Source: an uncultured Pelagibacteraceae bacterium (GTDB lineage Bacteria > Pseudomonadota > Alphaproteobacteria > Pelagibacterales > Pelagibacteraceae). Taken from it: DNA of 64,000 nt. The stretch is from NCBI GenBank assembly GCA_902557775.1, contig CACEBD010000003.1, forward strand, positions 1-64,000. Direction: 5' to 3'. Position numbers and translations under genes: made by a program. Below the pieces are notes generated by a model that saw nothing but the letters and a program-made list of their open reading frames with translations, had not been told where the DNA came from and made no database searches. This document shows, in pieces, positions 1 to 8,911 of this stretch (position 1 is its first letter; each line of letters begins with the position of its first letter).

Positions 1-544
1 ATCACTTGAATTAAACGTTGAATTTTTAACAGATGAAAATAAAAATTTACAAAAAATTTTAGAAACTGAATATTTTAATAAAAATTTAAGCAATATTATC
101 CTAGCAAAAGTCTTAGTCGATAAGAATAGTCCTTTTTTAAAATCTATAATTATTAACAAAGGAACACGTGCAGGCATTTTAAAAGGGATGCCAGTAACTA
201 AAGATAATTATTTAGTCGGAAGAGTGGTTGAAACAAACTATTTGTCTTCAAGAGTTTTACTTTTAAATGATCTGAATAGTAGAATTCCAGTAACTTTAAA
301 TCAGGGCGCGCAAGCTATATTATCTGGTAGCGGTACAAAAAATCCGATTTTGGAATATTTACCGGAGGATTACGAAACCATTGAAGGTATAAATGTTTTT
401 GCATCCGGTAAAGACGGTATATTTACTTCTGGCACACCTGTTGGAATTACAAACACTGATGGCACAGTTGATCTTTTCATTGATCCAAATCAGCTCTCTT
501 TTGTAACAGTTAATTTAAATGTTCAAAATAAAGAAAAATTATAA
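1..544 (+). CDS. mreC: Rod shape-determining protein MreC (C-terminal part)
   Basis: This is the 3' end of mreC; the reading frame is open from base 2 and the start lies outside the window. About 180 codons are visible and cover the C-terminal beta-barrel region that is periplasmic in MreC, including the stretch around KGMPVTKDNYLVGRV typical of the family. MreC links the MreB cytoskeleton to the elongation machinery in rod-shaped cells. The stop codon overlaps the mreD start (TAATG), and mrdA and mrdB follow, which is the classical shape operon and supports the call. The internal ATG at 188 should not be taken as the start. Confidence 0.9.
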   Translation, partial: SLELNVEFLTDENKNLQKILETEYFNKNLSNIILAKVLVDKNSPFLKSIIINKGTRAGILKGMPVTKDNYLVGRVVETNYLSSRVLLLNDLNSRIPVTLNQGAQAILSGSGTKNPILEYLPEDYETIEGINVFASGKDGIFTSGTPVGITNTDGTVDLFIDPNQLSFVTVNLNVQNKEKL

Positions 545-1056
545 TGGCTAAGAGTTCTTTTATAAATAAAATATTTAATGCTGGCCCATTAATTCTTTTA
601 TATTATTTATGTATCAGCGAAGTTGACACAAATCTTGAAAAAATATTTGAAATCTTTACGCTAAACTTTCAGATTATCCTAATTTATTTTTGGGTACTTA
701 AAAGACCAGATATTATGGCCAACGGACATGTATTTTTGGCTGGATTAATTAATGATGTGGTAATGGGATTTCCTTTAGGTATAAGCTCATTGTCATATTT
801 AATCATAATTTTTGTTGGAACGTATGTAAGAAATAAGAGTGTTAACACCACAATAGCTTCAGATTGGTTCACATTCTTTATGGCTATGATTTTTTCGAAT
901 ATACTTTTCTTTTCATTATTAAATAATTTTTCTGATCTTTCTTTCACCTACTCCAAAATTGGATATAACATGTTTTTCACTCTTTTTATGTTTCCTATAT
1001 TTTGGCTGTTGTTTAATATTTACCAAATGACTTTTATAGGCAATCGAGATGCTTAG
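544..1056 (+). CDS. mreD: Rod shape-determining protein MreD
   Basis: A 170-residue integral membrane protein with about five hydrophobic segments and very few charged residues. Its size, hydrophobicity and place between mreC and the PBP2 gene identify it as MreD, the poorly conserved membrane partner of MreC in the elongasome. The start overlaps the mreC stop by one base and the end overlaps mrdA by 8 nt, so the three are translationally coupled. Sequence conservation in MreD is low, so the call rests largely on context. Confidence 0.85.
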   Translation: MAKSSFINKIFNAGPLILLYYLCISEVDTNLEKIFEIFTLNFQIILIYFWVLKRPDIMANGHVFLAGLINDVVMGFPLGISSLSYLIIIFVGTYVRNKSVNTTIASDWFTFFMAMIFSNILFFSLLNNFSDLSFTYSKIGYNMFFTLFMFPIFWLLFNIYQMTFIGNRDA

Positions 1057-2983
1057 TCCTAGTTCTGGAAATACTGTTATTAAGTCAAAACTAATTGGCA
1101 GAAGAATGTTTTTACTTACTGCTGCAAAAGCAATTGTAACTTTTGGTATTATAGGTAGATTAGTATCGTTACAAATTAATGAGAGAACAAAATATAAAAC
1201 TTTATCCGACAAAAATAGATTTAGGGAATGGAAATTAGCACCTGAGAGAGGCGTTATAAGAGATTTTTATGATAAAGAAATAGCATCAAATCAACAGGTT
1301 TATCAAGTTCATTTAATTCCAGAAAACTCAAAAGATATTGAAAAACTATTTGTTAGACTAAAAACAATTTTAAATATCACAGAAAAAAAATTATTTTATC
1401 TTAGAAGAGTTATTGCAAAGCAAAAACCATGGGAACCAATTATAGTTTCAGACAACATAACTTGGTCAGAATTTTCAAGATTAAACCTATTTTTACACGA
1501 ACTCGAGGGAGTAAAACCTATTGTATCAGTAGCAAGAATGTATCCTGACAATTCATCTGCTCATATTTTAGGTTATGTTTCTCAGGTTAGCGCTAAAGAT
1601 CTTCAAACAAAGGAATATTTAAAAGATTTACATGTTCCAGGAATGAGTATTGGTAAAACTGGCCTTGAGAGAAAATTAGATGAGGAAATTATAGGTAAAA
1701 TTGGTTTTCAAAGATATGAGGTAAATGCCTATGGAAAAAGAATCAAGCAAATTTTGATTAATGAGGGCCAGGCAGGAAAAAGTTTCAAAACAACTCTAGA
1801 TTTTGAAGTTCAAAAATTCACAAGTGAACTTATAAAAGACAAAGCTGCCGCTGTTTGTGTTATGGATGTGTATAATGGAGATATTGTATCGATTGTTTCT
1901 TCTCCAACTTTTGAACCTAATGAGTTCGTTCACGGCCTGGATAAAAATTACTGGAACAGTTTAATAAAAAATGAAATGAAACCACTGACAAATAAAGCTA
2001 TTGCTGGTCTATATCCGCCTGGGTCTACAATAAAAACTCTTGTTGCTTTAAGTGCTTTAGAGAATGGAGTTATAAAACCACTAGACACTTTTAAATGTGA
2101 AGGAAAAATTGAACTTTATGGAGAAAAATTTCACTGTTGGGAAAAAGATGGCCACGGGATTGTAAATTTGAGAAAAGGCATTCAAAGATCTTGCGATGTA
2201 TACTTTTATGAAGTTGCAAGAAAATTAGGAGTAGATAGATTATCTGAAACAGCCAAAAAATTTGGCCTTGGAAAAAAAGTTCTCAATGGCTTTATCGAAG
2301 AGAGGGCAGGCGTAGTACCTAACACAAAGTGGAAGAAAAAATTTATAGGTCAAAATTGGTATTTAGGTGAAACTTTGCACTCTGGTATCGGTCAAGGATA
2401 TTTTCAAAGCACTCCTTTACAACTCTGTTTAATGACAGCGCAAATTGCTAACGGTGGATTTGAAATAAAACCAAGAATAATCTTTGATAAAAAGAATAAC
2501 AATTTAAGAGAGTACATCAAATATAAAAATGAAAATCCTAATGATCCTCTTCCAACGGATTTATTAGTATCGAATTTTGAACTTAAACCTCTTTTTAAAA
2601 ATCAAGAACATATTAATTTAATTAAAGATGCTATGTTTTCTTCATCTAATGAACCAGGGGGCACCTCTTACAGGCATCGATGGGAAAATAAAAAATTTAC
2701 TTTTGCTGGAAAAACAGGATCATCACAAATAAAAAGATTTACTGAAGCTCAACGTGAGGCTGAAGTAAAGCAAGAAAGTTTACCTTATAAAGATAGAGAT
2801 CATGCGTTATTTGTAGCTTATGCACCTTACAATGATCCTAAATATGCAATAAGTGTTTTAGTGGAGCATGGAGGCTCAGGAGGAAAGGCAGCTGCCCCTA
2901 TTGCTAAAAAAGTAATTAAAAAAGTTCTAGAGCGACACGAGTTAAGAAAAAGAATTGATAGTTTACTAGGAGAGCAAGTATAA
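1049..2983 (+). CDS. mrdA: Penicillin-binding protein 2 (peptidoglycan transpeptidase)
   Basis: A 644-residue class B penicillin-binding protein that cross-links peptidoglycan during lateral elongation in the periplasm. It has an N-terminal membrane anchor (about residues 20-45), a pedestal/dimerisation domain with the R-G-x-I-x-D motif (RGVIRD, about residue 67), and a transpeptidase domain. The catalytic tetrad is GSTIK with Ser326, followed by SCD and KTG at 555-557. Length and motifs match MrdA. It overlaps mreD by 8 nt and the mrdB start by 1 nt. RodA is its glycosyltransferase partner and is encoded next. Confidence 0.96.
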   Translation: MLSPSSGNTVIKSKLIGRRMFLLTAAKAIVTFGIIGRLVSLQINERTKYKTLSDKNRFREWKLAPERGVIRDFYDKEIASNQQVYQVHLIPENSKDIEKLFVRLKTILNITEKKLFYLRRVIAKQKPWEPIIVSDNITWSEFSRLNLFLHELEGVKPIVSVARMYPDNSSAHILGYVSQVSAKDLQTKEYLKDLHVPGMSIGKTGLERKLDEEIIGKIGFQRYEVNAYGKRIKQILINEGQAGKSFKTTLDFEVQKFTSELIKDKAAAVCVMDVYNGDIVSIVSSPTFEPNEFVHGLDKNYWNSLIKNEMKPLTNKAIAGLYPPGSTIKTLVALSALENGVIKPLDTFKCEGKIELYGEKFHCWEKDGHGIVNLRKGIQRSCDVYFYEVARKLGVDRLSETAKKFGLGKKVLNGFIEERAGVVPNTKWKKKFIGQNWYLGETLHSGIGQGYFQSTPLQLCLMTAQIANGGFEIKPRIIFDKKNNNLREYIKYKNENPNDPLPTDLLVSNFELKPLFKNQEHINLIKDAMFSSSNEPGGTSYRHRWENKKFTFAGKTGSSQIKRFTEAQREAEVKQESLPYKDRDHALFVAYAPYNDPKYAISVLVEHGGSGGKAAAPIAKKVIKKVLERHELRKRIDSLLGEQV

Positions 2984-4107
2984 TGTTTAGAGCTAGATCC
3001 ATTCAATCATCACTGAGTATAAAAGATAAAATTCTTTCAATAGATTATATTTTAGTAATTTCGATATTCATACTTGGACTTACTAGTATAATAGCTATGT
3101 ACTCTACAGATGGCGGGGAATTAAAATACCATACAAAAAGTCATATACTTCGTTTTTTTGTTTTTTTTATAATGTTTTTAACTCTATCATTTATTCAAAT
3201 TAGATTTTGGCATAGTCAAAGCTATTTAATTTATTTTTTATTTTTTATTTTATTATTGGGTGTTAAATATTTCGGATTAACATCATCTGGATCTAAAAGG
3301 TGGCTTGATTTGTACTTTATGAATTTGCAACCTTCTGAATTAATGAAAATAGGTCTTATTTTATTTTTGGCAAAATATTACCATCGTACTTCAATTGATA
3401 ATTTAAATCGTATTAGATATTTATTTTTACCCGTTGTTGTTCTAATTGCGCCAATAATATTAGTCGCTACTCAACCAGATTTAGGAACTGCACTATTAAT
3501 AGCTGCGGGTGGTCTTACCGTTGCGTGGCTTGCTGGTGTTAGAGTAAAATTTTTTGCTATTTCAGGGTTTGCATTTTTAGCATTATTACCAGTTGCTATT
3601 TCTTTTTTGAAACCATATCAAAAATCAAGAATTTTAACTTTTTTAAATCCTGAAAGAGATCCTTTAGGCGCTGGCTACCAAATTATTCAATCCAAAATAG
3701 CAATTGGTTCAGGCGGATTGTTTGGAAAAGGTTTTTTACAAGGCTCCCAAAGTTATTTGGATTATTTACCAGAAAAACATACAGATTTTATATTCACCTT
3801 GTTTTCCGAGGAATTCGGTTTTTTTGGCTCACTATTTATTCTTTTTTTATACGCAATCATTGTTTGGAGGATCATAAAAATCGGAAATGTTACAAGAAGT
3901 AATTTTGGCAAACTTTTCTGTTATGGATTTGGAACTGCTTTTTTTATGTATGTAGTAGTAAACATGATGATGGTGCTTGGGCTTTTGCCGATAGTTGGAT
4001 CTCCTTTACCGATCATGTCTTATGGAGGTTCATCTATGATGGCAATAATGCTGGGATTGGGCATAGTTATGTCATGTAAGGTCTATAAAGACACACCCGT
4101 TAACTAG
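2983..4107 (+). CDS. mrdB: RodA peptidoglycan polymerase (SEDS family)
   Basis: A 374-residue polytopic protein of the SEDS family. It contains the family stretches around RWLDL, LQPSELMK, TQPDLGTAL (the Asp is the conserved functional residue in SEDS glycosyltransferases) and PEKHTDFIF. It polymerises lipid II glycan chains and works with PBP2, encoded just upstream with a TAATG overlap. About ten transmembrane segments are apparent. It is the last gene of the shape operon; a 74-bp AT-rich gap precedes the bactofilin gene. Confidence 0.96.
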   Translation: MFRARSIQSSLSIKDKILSIDYILVISIFILGLTSIIAMYSTDGGELKYHTKSHILRFFVFFIMFLTLSFIQIRFWHSQSYLIYFLFFILLLGVKYFGLTSSGSKRWLDLYFMNLQPSELMKIGLILFLAKYYHRTSIDNLNRIRYLFLPVVVLIAPIILVATQPDLGTALLIAAGGLTVAWLAGVRVKFFAISGFAFLALLPVAISFLKPYQKSRILTFLNPERDPLGAGYQIIQSKIAIGSGGLFGKGFLQGSQSYLDYLPEKHTDFIFTLFSEEFGFFGSLFILFLYAIIVWRIIKIGNVTRSNFGKLFCYGFGTAFFMYVVVNMMMVLGLLPIVGSPLPIMSYGGSSMMAIMLGLGIVMSCKVYKDTPVN

Positions 4108-4181
4108 AGAATTTTAAACCTAAATTGGTCAAATTTGATTTTAATAAGTACTTGTATATTATATTAATAGGTGGTTAATTT

Positions 4182-4646
4182 ATGAAAAATATTATGTTTG
4201 GCGATAAGAAAAAAAAACTTACTGACTCAGAAAGATCGTTAATTAGCGAAACCGTAAGTATAGAAGGAACAATCAATAGCTCAGGAGCAATAGATGTTGC
4301 TGGATTAATAAAAGGACCTGTCTTTTCAAAAGAGATAATTATAAGAGAAACAGGATCAATTACAGGATCTATTGAGGGAGATCACGTTGAAATTCATGGT
4401 CACTTAGATGGTAAGGTTTCCGGTCAAGATGTAGTGATCGGTTCAACTGGTACAGTTAAAGGTGATATAGAATTTGGCAACAATTTAAAAACAGAAAATG
4501 GTGCTGATATTGACGGTTACATTAAAAAAACAAATAAATCTAAAACTACATTAACAGGCGATTTCTTGTTTAAGAAAAAAGATAAAAAAGAAACTTTAGA
4601 AACTGAGGAAAGACCTGAAGTTGTAAACAAAGAAGCTTTAGTCTAA
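4182..4646 (+). CDS. Bactofilin family cytoskeletal protein
   Basis: A 154-residue protein with the right-handed beta-helix repeat pattern of bactofilins (DUF583): short G/D-rich turns such as SIEGDHVEIHGHLDGKVSG and GTVKGDIE across about residues 25-115. The flanking tails are disordered; the C-terminal tail is rich in Lys and Glu. Bactofilins polymerise without nucleotide and often scaffold cell-wall enzymes, which fits its place just after the mre/mrd operon. The start follows an AGGTGG-like ribosome-binding site. The specific role in this organism is not known from the sequence. Confidence 0.9.
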   Translation: MKNIMFGDKKKKLTDSERSLISETVSIEGTINSSGAIDVAGLIKGPVFSKEIIIRETGSITGSIEGDHVEIHGHLDGKVSGQDVVIGSTGTVKGDIEFGNNLKTENGADIDGYIKKTNKSKTTLTGDFLFKKKDKKETLETEERPEVVNKEALV

Positions 4647-4690
4647 TCTAACGCATTTTAATTTCTAGTAGATTTAATTATAATTTTGGA

Positions 4691-5950
4691 ATGGAAAGTT
4701 ATAAATGTAAATCTGTTGGTATAGTAGGTTCAGGCATTCAAGGAGTGTGCACTGGCCTTCAACTTATAAAAAAAGGTATACCTGTAACAATTTTTGACAG
4801 ACAAGATCCTTTATCATCAGAATATAAACCAGCATCTTATGGTAATGCTGGTCATTTTTCACCTTACGCGGTATTACAATTTAATCGCCCAGATATTTTA
4901 TATGATGTTCCGAAAATGCTTTTCAGTTCTTATGGTCCTTTAGCTCTAAAATGGAATTACATTCCAAAAATGTTTAATTGGTTTCTATATTATTTAAAAA
5001 ACTGTAATAAGAAATCTATGTTACATACTGCCAAGTACATGCACCAAATTTTAAGTTTGTCAAATGATGCATACGAAGAAATATTTCGAGAAATAAACGT
5101 GGATGGACTGGTTGAAAAAAAAGGAATTATTTATGTTTGGACGAATAAAAACTTAAAAAGCAGGAAACTAGAAATAAAAGTCAGAGATGACCTAGGTGTG
5201 AAACAAAAATTATTAACTCGAGAAGAGATACTAGAATTAGAACCTAATTTAAACCCAGTATTTGATGCTGGAGTTATATATGAAAATGCTATGCATGCCA
5301 GAGACCCTCATGGAATTCTTAAAGAAATTTTTAGATTATACATAAAAAGAGGCGGTAAATTTATTCAATCAGATATTAAAAGTATAGAACAGAAAACGTC
5401 AAACGAAACAATAATAAGGTCGGCAAATGATGAATATAAGTTTGAAAAGTCAGTAATTGCATCAGGAGCATTCTCAAAAAAATTGACTGATCAACTTGGT
5501 GAAAATATTCCCCTTGATACTGAAAGAGGGTATCATGTTCATTTCAAAGACAAAGATAAATTAATCTCCAGACCTGTAATTTTTCTAGACAGAGGATTTG
5601 GTATGACACCAATGAACCAAGGTTTGCGAGCCGTCGGAACAGTTGAATTAGGAGGATTAAAAAACCCTCCTTCAAAAAAAAGGATTAGGTATATTATAAA
5701 TTGCGCAAAAGAATTATTACCGCAACTCGGCAACCATGATGATGAATGGCTTGGATTTAGACCTACTTTACCAGATTTTTTACCCATTCTTGGCCCTTCA
5801 CTAAAAAATAAAAATATAATTTACGCATTTGGTCATCAGCATTTAGGCTGGACTTTAGGGGCAGTAACAGGCAAAATTATCTCTGGTGTAGTTGCAGGAG
5901 AAAAAACTAATTTAGATTTATCTCCTTACAGCTCTAAAAGATTTAATTAG
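4691..5950 (+). CDS. FAD-dependent D-amino acid dehydrogenase-like oxidoreductase (DadA type)
   Basis: A 419-residue flavoprotein of the DAO family. The N-terminal dinucleotide-binding motif is GIVGSGIQG followed by a beta-strand ending in FDRQ. The C-terminal substrate/FAD part has GFRPTLPDFLPILGP and GHQHLGWTLGAVTG, as in DadA-type D-amino acid dehydrogenases. It would oxidise a D-amino acid or related secondary amine to the imino or oxo acid and pass electrons to the respiratory chain; the substrate cannot be read from sequence. It is followed after 7 bp by a transporter and a hydroxyacid dehydrogenase, suggesting one catabolic unit. Confidence 0.8.
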   Translation: MESYKCKSVGIVGSGIQGVCTGLQLIKKGIPVTIFDRQDPLSSEYKPASYGNAGHFSPYAVLQFNRPDILYDVPKMLFSSYGPLALKWNYIPKMFNWFLYYLKNCNKKSMLHTAKYMHQILSLSNDAYEEIFREINVDGLVEKKGIIYVWTNKNLKSRKLEIKVRDDLGVKQKLLTREEILELEPNLNPVFDAGVIYENAMHARDPHGILKEIFRLYIKRGGKFIQSDIKSIEQKTSNETIIRSANDEYKFEKSVIASGAFSKKLTDQLGENIPLDTERGYHVHFKDKDKLISRPVIFLDRGFGMTPMNQGLRAVGTVELGGLKNPPSKKRIRYIINCAKELLPQLGNHDDEWLGFRPTLPDFLPILGPSLKNKNIIYAFGHQHLGWTLGAVTGKIISGVVAGEKTNLDLSPYSSKRFN

Positions 5951-5957
5951 GATTTTT

Positions 5958-6848
5958 TTGTCAAAAAATTATATAGCTTATACTTTTCTCACATTCGCAG
6001 CTTTGTTCTGGTCAGGAAATTTTATAATTGGTAAATTTGCAACTTTATTTGAAGTTCCACCACTAACTCTAAACTTTTTGAGATGGGTTATGGTATGGTT
6101 TATTTTAATTCCTTTCACTATAAAAGAAATTTTAGCAAAGAAAAACCATATTAAAGAAAACTTTTTTGCAATTGGAATAATGGGAATATTATCAATTAGC
6201 ACTTTTAATTCTGTAGTGTACTTTGCTTTAAATTTTACTCAAGTAATCAATGCAGTTTTAATGTTAGCTGCTATTCCACCAATGATAATAATTTTTTCTT
6301 CACTTATGAAAATTGAAAAAACGAATATATTTCAATTATCTGGATTATTCTTATCAATATTTGGAGTAGCAACAATTATTTCAAATGCAAATATTCAAAA
6401 AATAGTATCTTTAAGTTTTAATAAAGGAGATATATGGATGCTTGTTTGTGTTTTGAGTTGGTCATTGTATTCAACTTTACTAAAAAAAAATAGGTTTCAA
6501 TTATCTCAATTTTCTCTAATCCAAATTATGGTAACCGTAGGGTTAATTTTTTTAGTTCCACAATTTTTGTATGAACAATCAATCGGATTAGATTTAAAAA
6601 TTAATAAAGCTTCTATATTAATTTTAGCTTACGTAGTTATCTTTCCTGCGATCGCAGCTTATTATTGTTGGCAAAAAGCTATAGAATTAATAGGGCCCAA
6701 CAGGTCGTCTATGTTTATCCAATTAATGCCACTTTTCAGTGCATTAATGGCAATTATAATTTTCAAAGAAAAATTTCAATTATTCCATTTTATCGGGGCA
6801 TCTTTTATTATATCTGGTATTTATCTATCAAATAGAAAAAAACAATGA
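5958..6848 (+). CDS. EamA/DMT family transporter
   Basis: A 296-residue membrane protein with ten predicted hydrophobic segments in two EamA repeats, as in the drug/metabolite transporter superfamily. The start is TTG, chosen because an AGGA ribosome-binding site lies 5 nt upstream and the first transmembrane helix begins at once with no later suitable ATG. Its 3' end overlaps the following dehydrogenase by 4 nt. Substrate unknown; the neighbours make an amino acid or hydroxy/keto acid plausible. Confidence 0.85.
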   Translation: MSKNYIAYTFLTFAALFWSGNFIIGKFATLFEVPPLTLNFLRWVMVWFILIPFTIKEILAKKNHIKENFFAIGIMGILSISTFNSVVYFALNFTQVINAVLMLAAIPPMIIIFSSLMKIEKTNIFQLSGLFLSIFGVATIISNANIQKIVSLSFNKGDIWMLVCVLSWSLYSTLLKKNRFQLSQFSLIQIMVTVGLIFLVPQFLYEQSIGLDLKINKASILILAYVVIFPAIAAYYCWQKAIELIGPNRSSMFIQLMPLFSALMAIIIFKEKFQLFHFIGASFIISGIYLSNRKKQ

Positions 6849-7795
6849 TTAAAGTTGCAGTACTCGATGATTATCAAAATGCTTTTAAAGAGATTGTTGA
6901 TATAGAAAAATTAAAAAATAAATTTAATTTTAAAATTTTTAATGAGGCCTTCAATAATGAAGATGAAACTATCGAGGCTTTAGAGGAATTTGGAGCATTG
7001 TTTATAATGAGGGAAAGAACCCCTATCACAAAAAATTTATTAGAAAATTTACCAAATCTTAAATACATAATGACCTCAGGTATGCGAAATAATTCCATTA
7101 ATTTAGAAGCGACCAAAAAAAAAGGCATTATAGTGTGTGGAACTGAAATAAATTCAAATCCTGCAGCTGAGATCACTTGGGCTTTGATCTTAGGTCTTAT
7201 AAGAAATGTAAAACAAGAAATTGACAATATGTTTCAAGGATATTGGCAAACGACTATTGGTTCAGAATTAAAAGGTAAAATGTTAGGAGTAATAGGCTTA
7301 GGAAAAATTGGAACACAAGTCGCAAAGGTTGGCAAAGCTTTTGGAATGGAAGTTTGTGCTTGGAGTGAAAATCTAAATTTATCACATGCGAATGAACTTG
7401 GAGTATTACCTATGAGTAAAGAAGATTTACTTAAAAATTCAGATATAATTTCTATTCATTTAGTTTTAGGTGAAAGATATAAAAACTTAATTACAAAAAA
7501 AGAGATAGAAATGATGAAAAAAACAAGTTTTCTAATCAATACTTCTAGAGGTCCAATTATTCATGAAAACGATTTAGTTGAAGCTTTAAAAGATGAAAAA
7601 ATTGCCGGTGTTGGCTTAGATGTTTATGATAAAGAACCTCTTCCACAAGATCATAAACTTCGCTTTCTTCCTAATGCTTTATTATTACCTCATATCGGTT
7701 ACGTTACTGCTGAAAATTACTCAAAATTTTATTTGCAAATGATTGAAAATTTAGAGAGTTGCCTAGAAAATAAGCCTTTACGGATAATTTCATAG
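6845..7795 (+). CDS. D-isomer specific 2-hydroxyacid dehydrogenase
   Basis: A 316-residue NAD-dependent enzyme of the D-2-hydroxyacid dehydrogenase/SerA fold. The NAD-binding motif GVIGLGKIG lies near residue 148. The catalytic Arg is in NTSRGPI, the Glu in YDKEPLP and the His in LPHIGY. There is no C-terminal ACT domain, so it is not a typical biosynthetic phosphoglycerate dehydrogenase. It probably interconverts a 2-oxo and a D-2-hydroxy acid. Overlap with the transporter upstream suggests joint expression with that gene and the DadA-like enzyme. Confidence 0.85.
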   Translation: MIKVAVLDDYQNAFKEIVDIEKLKNKFNFKIFNEAFNNEDETIEALEEFGALFIMRERTPITKNLLENLPNLKYIMTSGMRNNSINLEATKKKGIIVCGTEINSNPAAEITWALILGLIRNVKQEIDNMFQGYWQTTIGSELKGKMLGVIGLGKIGTQVAKVGKAFGMEVCAWSENLNLSHANELGVLPMSKEDLLKNSDIISIHLVLGERYKNLITKKEIEMMKKTSFLINTSRGPIIHENDLVEALKDEKIAGVGLDVYDKEPLPQDHKLRFLPNALLLPHIGYVTAENYSKFYLQMIENLESCLENKPLRIIS

Positions 7796-7843
7796 TTAAG
7801 CACTTCCATTCCAGGTTGTATTATATATAAACTCATTTTGAGT

Positions 7844-7871
7844 GATTCGTTTGTATTATAACAAACAAATC
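7844..7871. promoter_or_regulatory. 28-bp inverted repeat upstream of small lipoprotein gene
   Basis: Arms GATTCGTTTGT (7844-7854) and ACAAACAAATC (7861-7871) are complementary at 10 of 11 positions around a 6-base AT spacer. It lies 35 bp upstream of the lipoprotein start at 7906 in a 110-bp intergenic region. It could be an operator for a dimeric regulator or a transcript hairpin; no T-run follows. Confidence 0.4.
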
Positions 7872-7905
7872 TCTGCTTAAGTTAGTGGAAATATAAAAAG
7901 GGAGT

Positions 7906-8307
7906 ATGAAAAAAATTTTAGGTTTTTTGCTTGGATTCGCTTTATTAACTGGTTGCGCTGAGTCTTTAGCTCTATTAGGACCTACCTCTACCGCAGTAAC
8001 CGGTGGAAATATCGCTCAGTCAGCTTTTTCTTCAGCAGTAAATTTTGGTGTAAAAAAACAAACTGGAAAAAGCCCAATGGAACATGTAGTGACATATGCA
8101 GAGGAAACGAATTCGCAGAAAAAAAAAGGTCCTTGTTTATCATTTGCTGAAAAAACTAATTCAGAAATTTGCGCTCTTGTGAAAAAACAATTGAAAATAA
8201 CTAAATCGAAGATATTAAAGAAATCAAAGGAAAGTTCTATAAAAGACCTTACTTCATCTCTTCAGCCTAATATAAATAAAATATCTAAAATTAACTATTT
8301 AGATTGA
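7906..8307 (+). CDS. Small lipoprotein, paralogue 1 (unknown function)
   Basis: A 133-residue protein not recognised as a named family. It has a lipoprotein signal peptide (MKKILGFLLGFALLTGC, lipobox LTGC with Cys17), so the mature protein is probably membrane-anchored in the periplasm. After the Cys it shares AESLALLGP, then GVKKQTGKxPxEH and YAEExN, with the gene at 8448. Two further Cys residues (about 86 and 97) could form a disulfide. The C-terminus is Lys/Ser rich. An AGGGAG ribosome-binding site precedes the ATG. Function unknown; tandem duplication with divergence is clear. Confidence 0.75.
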   Translation: MKKILGFLLGFALLTGCAESLALLGPTSTAVTGGNIAQSAFSSAVNFGVKKQTGKSPMEHVVTYAEETNSQKKKGPCLSFAEKTNSEICALVKKQLKITKSKILKKSKESSIKDLTSSLQPNINKISKINYLD

Positions 8308-8361
8308 ATAATTTTAAAACAAATCAGCATTTAAATTTTTAGATCTTAACCACCTTGAGTT

Positions 8362-8381
8362 GTGTTAATAAGAATTAACAC
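8362..8381. promoter_or_regulatory. Perfect 8+8 inverted repeat upstream of lipoprotein paralogue 2
   Basis: GTGTTAAT (8362-8369) and ATTAACAC (8374-8381) are perfect complements around a 4-base spacer. The site lies 66 bp upstream of the start at 8448. Its compact symmetry suits a dimeric regulator. It differs in sequence from the repeat before the first paralogue. Confidence 0.4.
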
Positions 8382-8447
8382 ATTCATAATTAACTTTTAT
8401 TTAAAAATGAAGCAGATATATGGGACCGGTTAAAACAAGTTTTAATC

Positions 8448-8855
8448 ATGAAAAAGATATTGCTTTTATTACCAACTATTTTCTTACTGAATGGCTGCGC
8501 TGAGTCGTTAGCATTGCTCGGCCCAGGTGCCTCTAACGGAAGATTTGTTCAATCCAGTTTGAATTCAGCGATAAGTTATGGAGTTAAAAAACAAACAGGT
8601 AAAACTCCTTTAGAACATGCTATTGCGTACGCAGAAGAAAAAAACCCAGAGAGAAAAAATGAAACCTGTATTTCTTCTTATGAAATAACAAGGTCTGAAT
8701 TTTGTACAATTGTTAAAAAACAAATTAAAATTAAAAGCTCCGCTATGATAGAAAAGACTACAGATATTGTAAATGAATTTTCGAAAAATAAGATAAAAGA
8801 AATATCTAAAATTGAAAAGATAGCAAAAAAATCAATTATTTATAATAGAAGGTAA
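8448..8855 (+). CDS. Small lipoprotein, paralogue 2 (unknown function)
   Basis: A 135-residue protein with a lipoprotein signal (MKKILLLLPTIFLLNGC, Cys17) and the same conserved core as the gene at 7906: AESLALLGP after the Cys, GVKKQTGKTPLEH, YAEEKNP and a Cys pair. Outside the core the two have diverged. The C-terminal half is a Lys/Ile-rich, probably helical, segment. No good ribosome-binding site is visible; a 9-bp inverted repeat (8428-8447, arms GGTTAAAAC and GTTTTAATC) abuts the ATG. Function unknown. Confidence 0.75.
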   Translation: MKKILLLLPTIFLLNGCAESLALLGPGASNGRFVQSSLNSAISYGVKKQTGKTPLEHAIAYAEEKNPERKNETCISSYEITRSEFCTIVKKQIKIKSSAMIEKTTDIVNEFSKNKIKEISKIEKIAKKSIIYNRR

Positions 8856-8880
8856 TTCTAATACTTTCTTTAATGATGAC

Positions 8881-8895
8881 CCCAATAAAATTGGG
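8881..8895. terminator. Hairpin between convergent genes
   Basis: CCCAAT (8881-8886) and ATTGGG (8890-8895) form a perfect 6-bp stem with a 3-base loop in the 56-bp gap between the convergent lipoprotein gene and metY. There is no long T-run on either side, so it is at best a weak bidirectional terminator. Confidence 0.4.
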
Positions 8896-8911
8896 ACCAC
8901 CTATTTAATAT

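Noticed and set aside
919-1212. Minus-strand ORF over the mreD/mrdA junction
   Set aside because: It lies antisense to two well-supported genes, has no motif and is a by-product of AT-rich codon use.
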